Shown piece by piece: positions 11,145 to 21,545 of a DNA stretch of 64,000 nucleotides; within the stretch, counting starts at the first letter, position 1; each line of letters starts with the position of its first letter. The stretch is taken from contig CM066727.1 in NCBI GenBank assembly GCA_033961575.1, positions 121,322,434-121,386,433 of the forward strand, read 5' to 3'. Both the position numbers and the translations under genes were made by a program. The notes beneath the pieces are model-generated. The model searched no databases and was not told where the DNA came from. It saw only the letters and a program-made list of their open reading frames with translations. Source of the stretch: Aselliscus stoliczkanus (Eukaryota; Chordata; Mammalia; Chiroptera; Hipposideridae).

Positions 11145-11578
11145 TGGTCAGCCAAGTGGCACATTGGTTAAGAACTGGCTTGGGAAACCAGCTCTGAGCA
11201 GCAGAGCCCTGGTTCAGAGCTCACATATGAGGGCCAGTGACACTACCTTCTACAGCTAAGAGGGTGAACAACAGCTCCACCTGGAGCTGGGCTGCCATGA
11301 GTTGCTGGTGATGGCATAGGCTGCAGATCCTGCTGCAGTGGGCTGCCGTAGGCTACAGTGAGTGGCCGGCAGCCAGTGTGAGCTGCCGAGAGCCACTATG
11401 AGTGGCTATCCAGAGGCTGGTGACGGATCTGCCTCACCTGGGAAGAGAGCAATGTTCACAATACCAACATGGGCCAGTGAAGCAATGTCCTCCACAAGTA
11501 GACTGAAGAACAAAAGGACAGCAACTTGTCTGTTCCCCCTCCCTGATTCCCCAATAAAATCTTTAAAAAAAAAAAAAG
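11145..11578 (+). mobile_element. tRNA-derived SINE, long form
   Basis: The head GTCAGCCAAGTGGCACATTG and the following GGTTAAGAACTGGCTTGG are tRNA-like, and a B-box-like CTGGTTCAGAGCTC follows. After ATGAGGGCCAGTGACACT comes a roughly 330-bp body with imperfect GTGAG..GGCAGCCA units. It ends in CCCCAATAAAATCTTT and poly-A. Compared with the other long copies it has one rather than two CCCCAA blocks near the tail. Target duplications are not obvious. Confidence 0.85.
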
Positions 11579-12940
11579 AGTTACAATAACATCAAGTAGA
11601 TTTAAAATGCTTGGGAATAAATTTAACAAATGGCACGCAAGACCTCCACACTTAAATCTACAGCATATTGCAAAGACAAATTTAAAAAGACCTAAATCAA
11701 TGGAGAGATATACCATGTATATGAATTTGAAGACTCAATATTATTTAGATTTTGTTAACCCCAAATTGACATGTAAACTTACTGAACTCCTGATCAAGAT
11801 TCCATCAGTCTTCATTGTATATATTTACAAGCTGATGCTAAAATTTCACATGATGTGAAAATGCAAAAGATCTGCAAAAGCCAAAACAATCATGAAAAAT
11901 AACAAATTTGGAGGAGTTACACTTCCTGATTTTAAGGCTTACTTTAATACTGTGGTAATCAAAATAGGATGGCTAAAGCTAGATATATAGATAAGAGGAG
12001 CAGAATTGAGAGTTCTAAGATATACTGATACTTACATGTTCAATTGATTTTCAACCCAAGAAATTAAATAGGAAAATAAATCTTTCTAACAAATGGTAAG
12101 CAAACTGGCTATCTAGATGGAACAAAATACACTTACACTAACATTAATCTCAGATGGTTCATAGATTTAAACATAAAAGTTAAAGCTATAAAAATTCTAG
12201 AAGAAATCATAGGATAACATATTCAGAAACTTGGTGTAGGCAAATATTCCCTTGGAAAGAATCATAAAGCACTAAGCACAAAAGAAAAGAAAAACAAAAT
12301 TGTACTGGATCAAAATTAAAAAGTCTTCTCATGAAAAGATTATATTAAGTACATAAGGAGGCCAGGAAACATGTTACATACAGGAAAGGGAAATATACAT
12401 ACACACGTAGAAATTAGTATATATACAATTTACATATATTAGCATATATATACTCTATATACATATGTATAATATATACATGAACATATTATGTGACAAA
12501 AAACGCCTAATAGAAGATATAACTGTTATATATCAATATTGAAAAGACCAATTAATTGTGTTCAAACAACTTCAATAGGCATTTGTTAGAGAAATAAAAA
12601 GCATATGTCCACAAAAGACTTATTAGAAAATTTCAATAGTATCTTTATTCATAATAGCCAAACACTGGAAATAATCTAAATCTCTAACAGGAAAATGTAT
12701 ATACAAATTACAATATATTCAAAATATGAAATACTTCTCAACATAAAAGGAATAAACTATTGATACAAACAACAGATTAGATAAATTCCAACTTCTTTTG
12801 TCTGATAAAAAGAAATAAACCAAACACAAAAGAGTATATGCTACTGGAGTCCATTTACATGGATTTTAATAACAAGAACTACTAATTTACAATAAATGGA
12901 AATGCTGCTTTTGGAGTTTGGGGATTGACTGGAAAGGCTC

Positions 12941-13126
12941 ACATGTATAAATTTCTGTTTGTGACTGAGGCTAATTGGGCCATGAGATGGTAGGACTCAT
13001 TGTACAAGTTTTGTCACTTGGTGATTATACACCAGCAGACAGCTACTCTGTCCTGTGATGAAGAGGCTGACACCCGAGGAAGCAGAAATTGAAGACTTCA
13101 GTCAGCTTCTGAAGTTCCAGGCCTTG
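12941..13126. other. unique stretch with a codon-like segment
   Basis: From 13058 an ATG opens a frame reading MKRLTPEEAEIEDFSQLLKF, with an acidic, helical look, that runs into an L1 tail near 13127. Upstream in the same frame a stop is met within about 12 codons. I do not recognise the peptide. It could be a fragment of an old retrocopy or chance. Confidence 0.25.
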
Positions 13127-13333
13127 GTTTTTTTTGTTTGTTTGTTTTAGTTTCCAGTGTACAAAACAACATAATGATTAGACACTTATATACCTCACAG
13201 TGATAACCACAACAAGTCTATTACCCACTTGACCTTGTATGTGGTTATTACAATATTACTAACCATATTTCCTATGCTGTACTTTATATCCCCATGACCA
13301 TTTTTTTAAAATTATAGTTGACATTCAATGTTA

Positions 13334-14086
13334 TGAGGTGTGATCAAACAAAATGGTGAATGTTGAAATTTAAAAAAAATTATTACAGTAAAAGACGCAT
13401 TGCCATTAACCCCCTTTACTTCAAATACACTTATCCCATTTTTCTTGCCACTTCCTGAAGCAGTTCTGAAGTCCTCTTTCATGAGCATCTTTATTTGTGC
13501 CGTCATGGCTGCCTCGATGTCCTGAACCATTTTAACTTTGGGGAAGAGTCAGAAGTCATATGGTACCAGTTCCAGTGAATAAGGTGGATGAGGACACACA
13601 TATTTGACAGAAATTGCCATATACCAGAAGTGATGTGCGACATGGGGCTTTGTCATGATGGAGGGCGATTTACGGCACACTTTAATATATACCTTTTCTC
13701 AGCTGTAGCTCACACCCAACTGACTGCACTGAACAAGTTGAAACTTGTCACACACTGACAATTTCTGTCAAATAAAAACATTACGGTGTGTTCTCATCCA
13801 TCTTATTCACTGGATCTGGCACTGTGTAACTTCTGGTTCTTCCCCAAAGTCAAAATGACCATGAAAGGTAAATGTTTTGAATCGATTCAGGATATTGAGG
13901 TAGCCACAACAGCGCAACTAACGGAAGAGGACTTCCAGAACTGCTTCAAAAAGTGGCAAGAATGATGGAATAAGTGTGTTCGAAGTGAGGGGGAGTATTT
14001 TGAGGGGAATGAATGACAATGTGTCTTTTACTGTAAAAAATTTGTTTTCAATTTAAACATTCACCATATGCTTTGATCACACTTTG
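13334..14086. mobile_element. palindromic mariner: two 3' halves head to head
   Basis: The outer ends TGAGGTGTGATCAAA and TTTGATCACACTTTG are inverted repeats, and TA flanks both (13332-13333 and 14087-14088). The left arm carries the end of a mariner transposase on the minus strand (HHDKAP, then a C-terminal QNCF-like stretch). The right arm carries the same gene end on the plus strand (SYSLDLALCNFWFFPKVKM, then EEDFQNCFKKWQE). Both arms therefore end in the same mariner 3' terminus. They are diverged, and the left arm lacks about 30 nt present in the right. Neither codes for a working transposase. Confidence 0.75.
13800..13966 (+). pseudogene. mariner transposase C-terminal remnant, right arm
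   Basis: The plus-strand frame reads SYSLDLALCNFWFF, where the family has YSPDLAPCDFWLF. The third catalytic aspartate is replaced by asparagine (CNF for CDF). It continues MKGKCFESIQDIE and EEDFQNCFKKWQE to a stop. The DNA-binding domain and first two catalytic aspartates are absent from this arm. Confidence 0.7.
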
Positions 14087-14403
14087 TATTTTATATTCGT
14101 TTCAGGGGTACAGCATAGTGATTAGACGTTTATGTAATTTATGAAATGACCCCCCCCACCACCACCACCACCCAGTAAGGTTTTTCACAGGCGTTGGAAC
14201 AGCCTTGGCAGCCAAGAGCAAGTACAGATAGAAAGGCTTTGATGTTAGAGACCTTGTGAAAAGAATAGATGAATCTCAAGTTTTCATTACTTATTCACAT
14301 GGGAAATGCATTTCTTAGCAAGCATGTGGTATTGAATTCTAAGTTCTTACATAAGGCAATCTAATTTTATCCCTTTTGAAAAACATTCATTGATAACTTT
14401 GAA

Positions 14404-14545
14404 CAAACTGTTTCCTTTTTTTTTTTTTTTTTGAAGGCAGTGTCACTGGCCCTCAAAATATGTGGGACCTGAACCGGGGCCGCTGGCTTCCCAAGCCAGT
14501 GCTTAACCACCACGCCACTCGGCCGGCCCAAACTGTTTCCTTTTT
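14404..14545 (-). mobile_element. tRNA-derived SINE, short form, with 17-bp TSD
   Basis: The body is 14421-14528. On the minus strand it reads GGGCCGGCCGAGTGGCGTGG, then the B-box region and GGGCCAGTGACACTGCC, ending in poly-A. The perfect 17-bp target duplication CAAACTGTTTCCTTTTT lies at 14404-14420 and 14529-14545. It consists of the tRNA-like head and tail only. Confidence 0.9.
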
Positions 14546-14789
14546 AATACTGTTATATATACTTTCATTAGCAATCTTCTGTACGTATGAATTAATCACC
14601 TAGACCATAAAAAAGGAGTTCGCTATAAATTTAAACAGTTGTGGTCTAGATTCAAATGATGACCTATTCAGTGATGTTTTTCTGAAAATTTTTTTATAAA
14701 CTGCATTACGTATCCTAATAATTGTATCTTATTTGTTATTATAGTCGCATAGAAATGCACTGAATCACTTAATTATTTTTCACAAATAT

Positions 14790-14935
14790 TACAAAAATAT
14801 TCATTCATTCATCATTTATTGATCCCATGACATTTTCTGAGCATTATGTGTCAGGCATTATGCTACAGGCTAAGATAATCTGAGGTTAGTACAGTCCAGT
14901 TGAGTTTTGTTATACAATGAAAGCTATATTGTGTT
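14790..14935 (+). mobile_element. L2 3'-end fragment
   Basis: TCATTCATTCATCATTTATT, then GAGCATTATGTGTCAGGCA and TTATGCTACAGGCTA follow the L2 3' consensus text. Confidence 0.55.
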
Positions 14936-16050
14936 AAAAAACAATTCAGAACAGTAAAAATCCAAATCAACGTATTAATCTGTAGCTATAATAAAGGGAA
15001 TGCTCTCTGGGTTACTCATAGTCTCTTTATTTCATCTCCAGAGCTTCAGGGCTCCTGTTAATCCTTAGGTTGTCAATGTAGAAATCATCAAGACATTATC
15101 TCCAAATGTAGCAAGGAACTGTAGCTTTATACTATAATGGGAAGGACATATCTCAAGGAATATTGGGATCATTTATAAAAGGATAATGTAATTACTGTCT
15201 TTTGTAGAAAGGGTGTGGAATGAAACTCATTATAAGCAAGTTCCTTATATGTGCTGACAATTGTCCTAGATAATTTATCATAATTATGTAATAAAATACA
15301 ATTCTAGGTTCCTCATCTCTGTTTTCATAGTTACCTGAGATTTAGGTATGTTGCGGGTTGTCCACTTTCATCTAGGTATTGCAAAACTTTCTCTACTTCC
15401 TGTAAGAGACCATGCACTTTTCAATTTTACACATTTAGAATCAGTCTAAAGACAATATTAGAAAGATTCAAGCAGAAATGAACACAACACTTTAATATGT
15501 AGTTTGCTTTAGAGTTTGTAAAATCTTTTCATATATATATTATCTCATGTGATCCTTAAAATCGACTCTTGTGCTTGTCATCACATTGGTAAGAGTTTTT
15601 GGAAAACATGATGCACTACAAGATTCCTTTTGATGCCTTCTTAATGGGAGTTAGAGTAATGTAATTAGGTTTATTTCAGAGGCAGGAAAATGAAACACGG
15701 ATTTTAGAACTCATTTAAGGAAACACCATTGTGATACAATCCCCAAAATATTTTAGATATTCTGGATATGTGGTTATTTTCTAGAGCTACAAACAACTAG
15801 AGATAGCTCAAGTAGTTTTCTAGGCATTCTATTTCTCTCCTACTTCCAGCTCAGTTAATTACTGCATTGATAGGGAAGTTTGGCTGTGACAGATAGACAT
15901 ATGAGTTGAAAATCATGAATATTACAGTGATTCATGATCTTATTTCCTAACAAGTGTACTAAGTCAACATACAGGTAAAATCTTGAATTTCAAACATACG
16001 ACCGCTCTACCATATTAATGTTGAAAACAAAAACTTTTATTCTGAGATGA
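14936..16050. other. mostly unique; possible MIR at 15485-15590
   Basis: Around 15500-15590, TAGAGTTTGTAAAATCTTTT and TATTATCTCATGTGATCC resemble a MIR3-type core, at low confidence. Otherwise nothing is recognised. Confidence 0.35.
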
Positions 16051-16054
16051 TTTT

Positions 16055-16195
16055 AAACTGTACATGGAAATTGCTAAAATGGTGCAGAGTTCCATGCAAT
16101 CTTCACCTATAACATCTTACATGATTATAATACAGTGATCAAAATCAGGAGATTGGTACAATACTACTAACTAAACCACAAACTACACGTCCACA
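16055..16195 (+). mobile_element. old L1 3'-region fragment (probable)
   Basis: AAAATGGTGCAGAGTTCC, then ACATCTTACATGATTATAAT and TTGGTACAATACTACTAACT match a common old mammalian repeat that I associate with the L1MC/L1M class. Confidence 0.4.
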
Positions 16196-16689
16196 GACAT
16201 GTTGCAAATAGGTAGCACAAAGCTTAAGAATTAATCGACACTCACTAAATCTGTTTGAGTAAATACAGGTATTGTACAAGGTAATTAATAAAAACATGTT
16301 CTACGCTAGTTAAAAAGCCTATGAAGTATAACTAAAATCAAATGGGAATACTGAATAATATTATTTAATAAAGATGAGAATTAGGCTGGCATAGGCTCAT
16401 CTAATTCTCTATAACAGATATAAATTACTGATGGGTACATTTCTTAGCAGATTGACATTGGTAGAGATAATAAGACTGCATATCTGAAAGATTTTAGTAA
16501 TTTCAATGAAAACACCAATAGTCACTGATGTCTTGAATCTATACTTACCAGATTGACAGTCAAAACCTTTGCTATGGAAAATAAAGAATACCTAAGAGAC
16601 TGACTGCATTTAAAATGCTTCTGAAGTTGATCAAATCTTAAAAGTTCCAAAGGAATGGTACAATAAATTATATAGCTATATATAAAGAA

Positions 16690-17275
16690 AGGATATAGAA
16701 AGAACCTAAAAGTTCATCATGGATGAATGAATAAAGAAGAGGTAATACATACACAGAGAGAGAAATATTATTCAGCTATGAGAAAGAAGGAAATCCTGAC
16801 ATTTGAGGTAACATGGATAGACCATGGGGGTATTATGCTAAGTGAGGTAAGTCAGACAAAGACAAATACTGTGTAATTTCACTTTTATGTGAAATCTAAA
16901 AAGTCAAGCTCACTGAAATAGAGAGAAGAATTGTGATTACCAGGGCCTGAGGCATAGGAGAAATGAGAAGATATTGGTCAAAGGGTACAAACATCTAGTT
17001 AGAAGATGAATAAATTCTAGAGATCTAATATACCTATGAATTATGAATATAATTAACAATACTCTATTTCTGAGAGATGCTAAGAGAGCAAATCTTAAAT
17101 GTTCTCACTACAATAAAGAAATGAGATTATATGACATGTGGAGTTGTTATTTAAAGCTATGGTGGTAATCATATTGCAATATGTAAGTGTATCAAATTAA
17201 CGCATTGTACATCTACAACCTACACAATGTTATATGTTAAATGTATCCTACTAAAGCTGGAATAAAAAATAAAAT
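16690..17275 (+). mobile_element. L1M 3' end
   Basis: AAAGTTCATCATGGATGAAT, GACATTTGAGGTAACATGGA, GTATTATGCTAAGTGAGGTA and TAAAGCTGGAATAAAAAATA follow the 3' end of ORF2 and the 3' UTR of mid-age mammalian L1s (L1MB/MC-like). It is 5'-truncated. A-rich sequence after 17262 is the tail. Confidence 0.7.
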
Positions 17276-17895
17276 ACACATGTTATACATACTAATTTGT
17301 TTTCCAACTATATTGAAAATAATTAAATAAAAATTGTTAAATTAATATGTCCATATTAATTAAATTATAATTTAAAACACACACACAAAATAATCAAAAT
17401 AACAGATAAGGGTCATCCCAACTCTGTTATTTTGTACAAATAATTCACTTATCACTCAGCTTTGAATCCTCCTTTATAAAATATAAATAATTACAGAAAC
17501 CTCATAGGACTGTTATGAGGATGAAAATTAGATAAATGTAAAAAAACATGCCTGACAATTAGTAGAGGATGCATTTCATAAATATTACTACTTTTTAAAA
17601 GAATTTTATTATAATGGAAACAAATTAATGTTGGATAAAGAAGACTTTTCCAAATTCACATATTCATACAGGAGCTACTTGTCCAAAGTAACATGAAAAA
17701 TGTATAAAACTCATCCATTTGAGCTTCAACTCTTAGACCTCAAAATTTTGGAATTTTCTTGTCTTTTAAGAATACTTTGTTGTATCTATTCCTATTTCTC
17801 AACAAGTCTAAGAGTTTTCATCTGGAATGGAATATTTATTATATTTATTTCTGTCCACATTTTATAGCAGATTAAAATTGGCATTTAATCACAAT
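17276..17895. other. unique AT-rich stretch
   Basis: Nothing recognised. Confidence 0.4.
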
Positions 17896-17900
17896 GAAAA

Positions 17901-17901
<1 letters not shown>

Positions 17902-17977
<76 letters not shown>
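17902..17977. repeat. (TA)n microsatellite
   Basis: About 76 bp of uninterrupted TA dinucleotide, the longest pure microsatellite in the window. It is self-complementary and likely length-variable between individuals. Confidence 0.97.
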
Positions 17978-17978
<1 letters not shown>

Positions 17979-17979
17979 C

Positions 17980-19185
17980 TGCTTTAACTCCAGAAACTTA
18001 GAGAGGTGGAGGGCATTTTATGCTTTGTCTTATGATTGACTCCATATTATCCTCTTTAGATCTTAAGTATTTTAACTTGGTTCATGATTTTTACTTTTAC
18101 AGACATATTGTGGAGGGAACTACATTTCAAGAAAATGATGTCTTGCTTATGGAAGGAGTTTCTATATAAGAAAAACTGAGGTGGTCTTATACAAAGGAAT
18201 TCCCCATGGAACATTTTCTGTGTGTGTTATAACTAATAGAGACTTTTTCTGACTTTTTTTTTTAAATTTAGATAAAGTTTTCATCTAGTAGACTCTATAA
18301 TGCAGCCTGAAAAAAATTTAATTTACCTCTAAGTGGGATGGAAAATAAAAAAGACTGCCTTCTCTATCCTCCCACATAATATTCAATATTCTAATAAGTA
18401 GTTCCAGAGCATATTTTAAACCTGAATTTTAGGCAACAAGAGCTAATGTCAGGACGTTGTCAATGCCTTTGGGATTTTAAGAAAAAGAGTTTGTAGGTTG
18501 GTTGCATAATATTTCCAATTTTACTTTTTTGCTCTCTCATCTAAAAGAATTTCCTATTTTCAGTTCATTGACATTTTGTAATCTTGAGGTTCATTTATTC
18601 TCTTCATTTTTTTCAGTCACTACCATATTGTGAATACAGGCAATGCATAGCTCTAGAATGCAAATCTTTACGAATCCTTGTGAGAGCCAGGATTTTAATT
18701 TCTATATTACAAAAGTGATGACCATAAATTATTTTGACTGAACTTGGTTGCTGGGTAAACCCGTGAGAGGACTGATCATAAAAAGTCAAACAGCATTTCC
18801 AACACAATGTTGTTTGGTAGATTAACTTCTTAAGTAGGAAGTTATATGCAAGAATTTTATAAACATTTCAACCTCTGATGAAGGTGCAACTGGGAAAAAC
18901 ATCGGACTGTGTTTAAAGACAAATTTTTTTTTTTTCTGGTTGCCCTACTTGTGACCCTGACTAAGTTACTTAACTAAGGTATATGTCATATATCATGTAT
19001 GTCATATATGACAGGACTCAGAACTTCAAAAACATTTGCAACACTAAAATTTATAACACTTTTTTGTTTAATGCCTCATTAATAGGCATTATGTAGTGTT
19101 TTTGCATGTGAAAACGAACAAAGGAAATTCAATGTCGATTTTTTTCTATATATTGGTTGATTTGATTTATCCTCATTGTCAAATA
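17980..19185. other. unique stretch, nothing recognised
   Basis: Contains poly-T near 18927-18938 and a small inverted repeat (AATGCCT...AGGCATT) around 19069-19089. No gene or repeat family is supported. Confidence 0.4.
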
Positions 19186-19189
19186 GCTA

Positions 19190-19312
19190 ATATTTAGAGA
19201 AGAGCATCTATAACTTGGTCAAGATCACACAACTATAGTAAACTGAAGAAAATTGTCAAAGTCAGGAATTGGTTCCCAGTCCCAATCCCCTTCCACTAAA
19301 TGGCAGTTATTC
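19190..19312 (+). mobile_element. MIR SINE fragment
   Basis: AACTTGGTCAAGATCACACA, then GTCAGGAATTGGTTCCCAG follow the MIR core and right end (AACTTGCCCAAGGTCACACA ... GGATTCGAACCCAG). Confidence 0.55.
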
Positions 19313-19818
19313 TCAAAAGTTAATGACTATGAGTATGTTTGTTTTTCAATAGAAGTTCAAATACACTTCAATGTCCGCATCTATGATAGAGGGATGTGTT
19401 TGTTTATTCAGGAACTAAAAAGTCTTTAGATCCTCGTTGCACATTACATTTCTTGAAGATTAAGACATATGTGCTTATTAATTAATAAAATAGCCTTAAA
19501 TGGTTTAAAGTAGGTCGGCCTTAAGACTTTTGCTACACTTTTCACTTAAATAATAATCTTTTCATTTTAAGACAGTTTAATAATACAAATCGCATAAGGG
19601 TCTTGGCATAGTAGAGCTGCACACCAGAATTTCCTAATATAATTTGATAGCATGTGTCTCCATATTCAGATTATATAGACAGTTCAGTAACTGGATCTAC
19701 TTTATAATAATATAAGCTTTCTTTTTCAGGTTTTGGAAAATTATATAGTTGATTTGAGCCTGAAAAAATAGATATAGATTAAATATAGCTTCTGAGAACA
19801 ATATTATTTTGTTTTTAG
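19313..19818. other. unique stretch, nothing recognised
   Basis: AT-rich; no repeat or gene identified. Confidence 0.4.
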
Positions 19819-19819
19819 G

Positions 19820-20310
19820 AAAAAAAAGAATTTATTGGGCTGGCTGAGTGGCGCGTTGGTTCAGAGCTGGCTTGGGATGCCAGCAGCCCCGTTTCGGATC
19901 CCACATATGAGGTCCAGTGACACTGCCCTCTACAGCTAAGATGGTGAACAACAGCTCCACTTGGAGCTGGGCTGCTGTGAGTCCTCAGGGACAGCATAGC
20001 TGCAGCCCCTGCTGCAGTGGGCTGCCATAGGTTACAGTGAGTGGCCAGCAGCCAGCGTGAGCAGCTGGCAGCCAGAGTGAGCTGTCAAGAGCCGCTGTAA
20101 GCAGCCATCCAGGGGCTGGCAACCGATCTGCCTCACACAAGAAGAGCGCAATGATGATACCAACATTGGCCAGTGAAGCAATGTCCTCCGCAACTAGACT
20201 AAAGAACAAAAGGACAACAACTTGTCTGTTCCCCTTCCCCGATTCCCCAATGCTGTTTCCTGCCCCCAACTCCCCAATAAAATCTTTTTTTAAAAAAAAG
20301 GAATTTATTA
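19820..20310 (+). mobile_element. tRNA-derived SINE, long form, with TSD
   Basis: The body is about 19837-20292. The head reads GGGCTGGCTGAGTGGCGCG, then a B-box-like region and TCCAGTGACACTGCCCTC. The body has an extra copy of the internal unit (AGCAGCTGGCAGCCAGAGTG) compared with the copy at 11145. The tail has two CCCCAA blocks, AATAAAATCTTT and an A-run. AAAAAAAGAATTTATT before it and AAAAAAAGGAATTTATT after it form the target duplication. Confidence 0.88.
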
Positions 20311-21260
20311 TAACTTTGGATGTGAGGTTTCTAACATCATGCAAGAGAAGATTCCTTGAGGAATGTTTCCGATTAAGGTTACTTTATTTGCATTGTGCCA
20401 TCCCTTGTTTCTGTACTCTGAATCTTGTTAAGAAATTCTTTTGGGGCATCCCTCATGTCCTGAAACATTTAACATTTGTAACCTATTTTCTTAGAACTTG
20501 CTTTTCATTTCCTGTGCTGAACAAGCCAGTGAGTTTGCTCTTTGATATATAAAGAATGCACTTCAAGAAAGATCAAGCAAGAATTATGGTGTCTTGTCAT
20601 CTTTTATACATTGAAAAATAAGATTTTTAAAAAACATTGTGAGCACGCATACAATTGAACAAAATACGTATTTAACTTCATAGCACATCTTATTCCCAGC
20701 AGACATATTTATGGATTAGGTTACAGTTCATGCCTTATGCATCTTTTTGGTTATATAAAGACAGTTATCATTATTTTATAATCTTTTTGTTTGTGTGTAT
20801 TCTTTTAGTCATCTTAATTATGATTCAGAAGGCAAGAACAATTATGCGATTAACTGTTGCTATGTACTTTGAATATATGTAGTTTATCCTTCAGGCTGAA
20901 TATATAAATTTTGCATGTGTGCATTTAAATCTCCTAATTGAAGATAACTTCAAGCCCTTTTTAGTAATAAATATGTTTTCATTTAAAGTATCCTGAAAAA
21001 GTATCCACTTAATCTATGCATAGGTTACCAAATTTTGGGCCATTTATCATCTTTTTTTTCACATATTCAATAAAAACAACAACAACAAAAAAAGGGAAAT
21101 GTAATGTAGTAGTAACATTTGCTAGTTTCGTATTGCTATATAAGAGTAACATTCAAAATTTTCATTTGCATTTGGTGTAAAATTACTTACTTTGCTAAGA
21201 TTGCAGTGTATATTTATTCTAAAGTAGAACTTCTAAAAACTGTTTTTACCAATACATACT
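20311..21260. other. unique stretch, nothing recognised
   Basis: AT-rich. The (AAC)n/A-rich patch at 21071-21093 is simple sequence. Confidence 0.4.
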
Positions 21261-21264
21261 TTAA

Positions 21265-21545
21265 TATTTAATTCATTCAACACATTGACTGTTCATTTAT
21301 TAATGCTGAACATTATGGTAGATGTTGGAGATAAGATATGAATAAGACACAGTCCTGTACTCAAGACAATATATCAGTAAATAGGCAATTCATTGAGACT
21401 GATAATTTCTGTGATGGAAGAAAGTACAGGATGTCACAGGTGCATATAGAAGGCACACCATCTCACTGGGAAGAGATGGAGCAGTCAAAGGGGAGGAAAT
21501 GGTATTTTAGCTAAGATCTGAAGGTCAAGAAAGAATTAGCCAGAT
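21265..21545 (+). mobile_element. L2 3' fragment
   Basis: TTCATTCAACACATTGACTG, GACACAGTCCTGTACTCAAG, GATGGAAGAAAGTACAGGAT and TAGCTAAGATCTGAAGG are collinear with L2. Confidence 0.6.

Larger units (their letters stand above)
10155..12940 (+). mobile_element. old L1 (ORF2 part to 3' end), interrupted
   Basis: 10155-10540 resembles the ORF2 region just after the endonuclease (GGAATTAAACTAGAAATGAG). 11590-11790 matches ORF2 near its C-terminus (AATGCTTGGGAATAAATTTA; CAAATTGACATGTAAAC). 12560-12900 matches the 3' end (TTATTCATAATAGCCAAACA). All reading frames are broken. It is interrupted by a small MITE near 10940 and a long SINE at 11145. An AT-rich tract covers 12400-12490. Confidence 0.7.
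13127..14178 (-). mobile_element. L1 3' end split by a palindromic mariner
   Basis: A T-rich stretch (the L1 tail) at 13128-13148 is followed by the reverse of the L1 3' UTR: AACATAATGATTAGACACTT, then TATGCTGTACTTTATATCCC. The same text restarts after the mariner at about 14096 (ACAGCATAGTGATTAGACG) and ends in C8 and (ACC)n at 14150-14172. These are two tandem 3'-UTR units, as in the L1 at 51.3-51.95 kb, with the mariner inserted at their junction. Confidence 0.7.

Noticed and set aside
17827..18039. 70-residue frame with a long Tyr-Ile run
   Set aside because: Translation of the (TA)n microsatellite.
19815..20552. Open frames of 60-133 residues on both strands
   Set aside because: They run through a GC-rich long SINE; identical-looking frames recur at the other long SINE copies (11362, 36951, 44726), showing they are repeat-derived.
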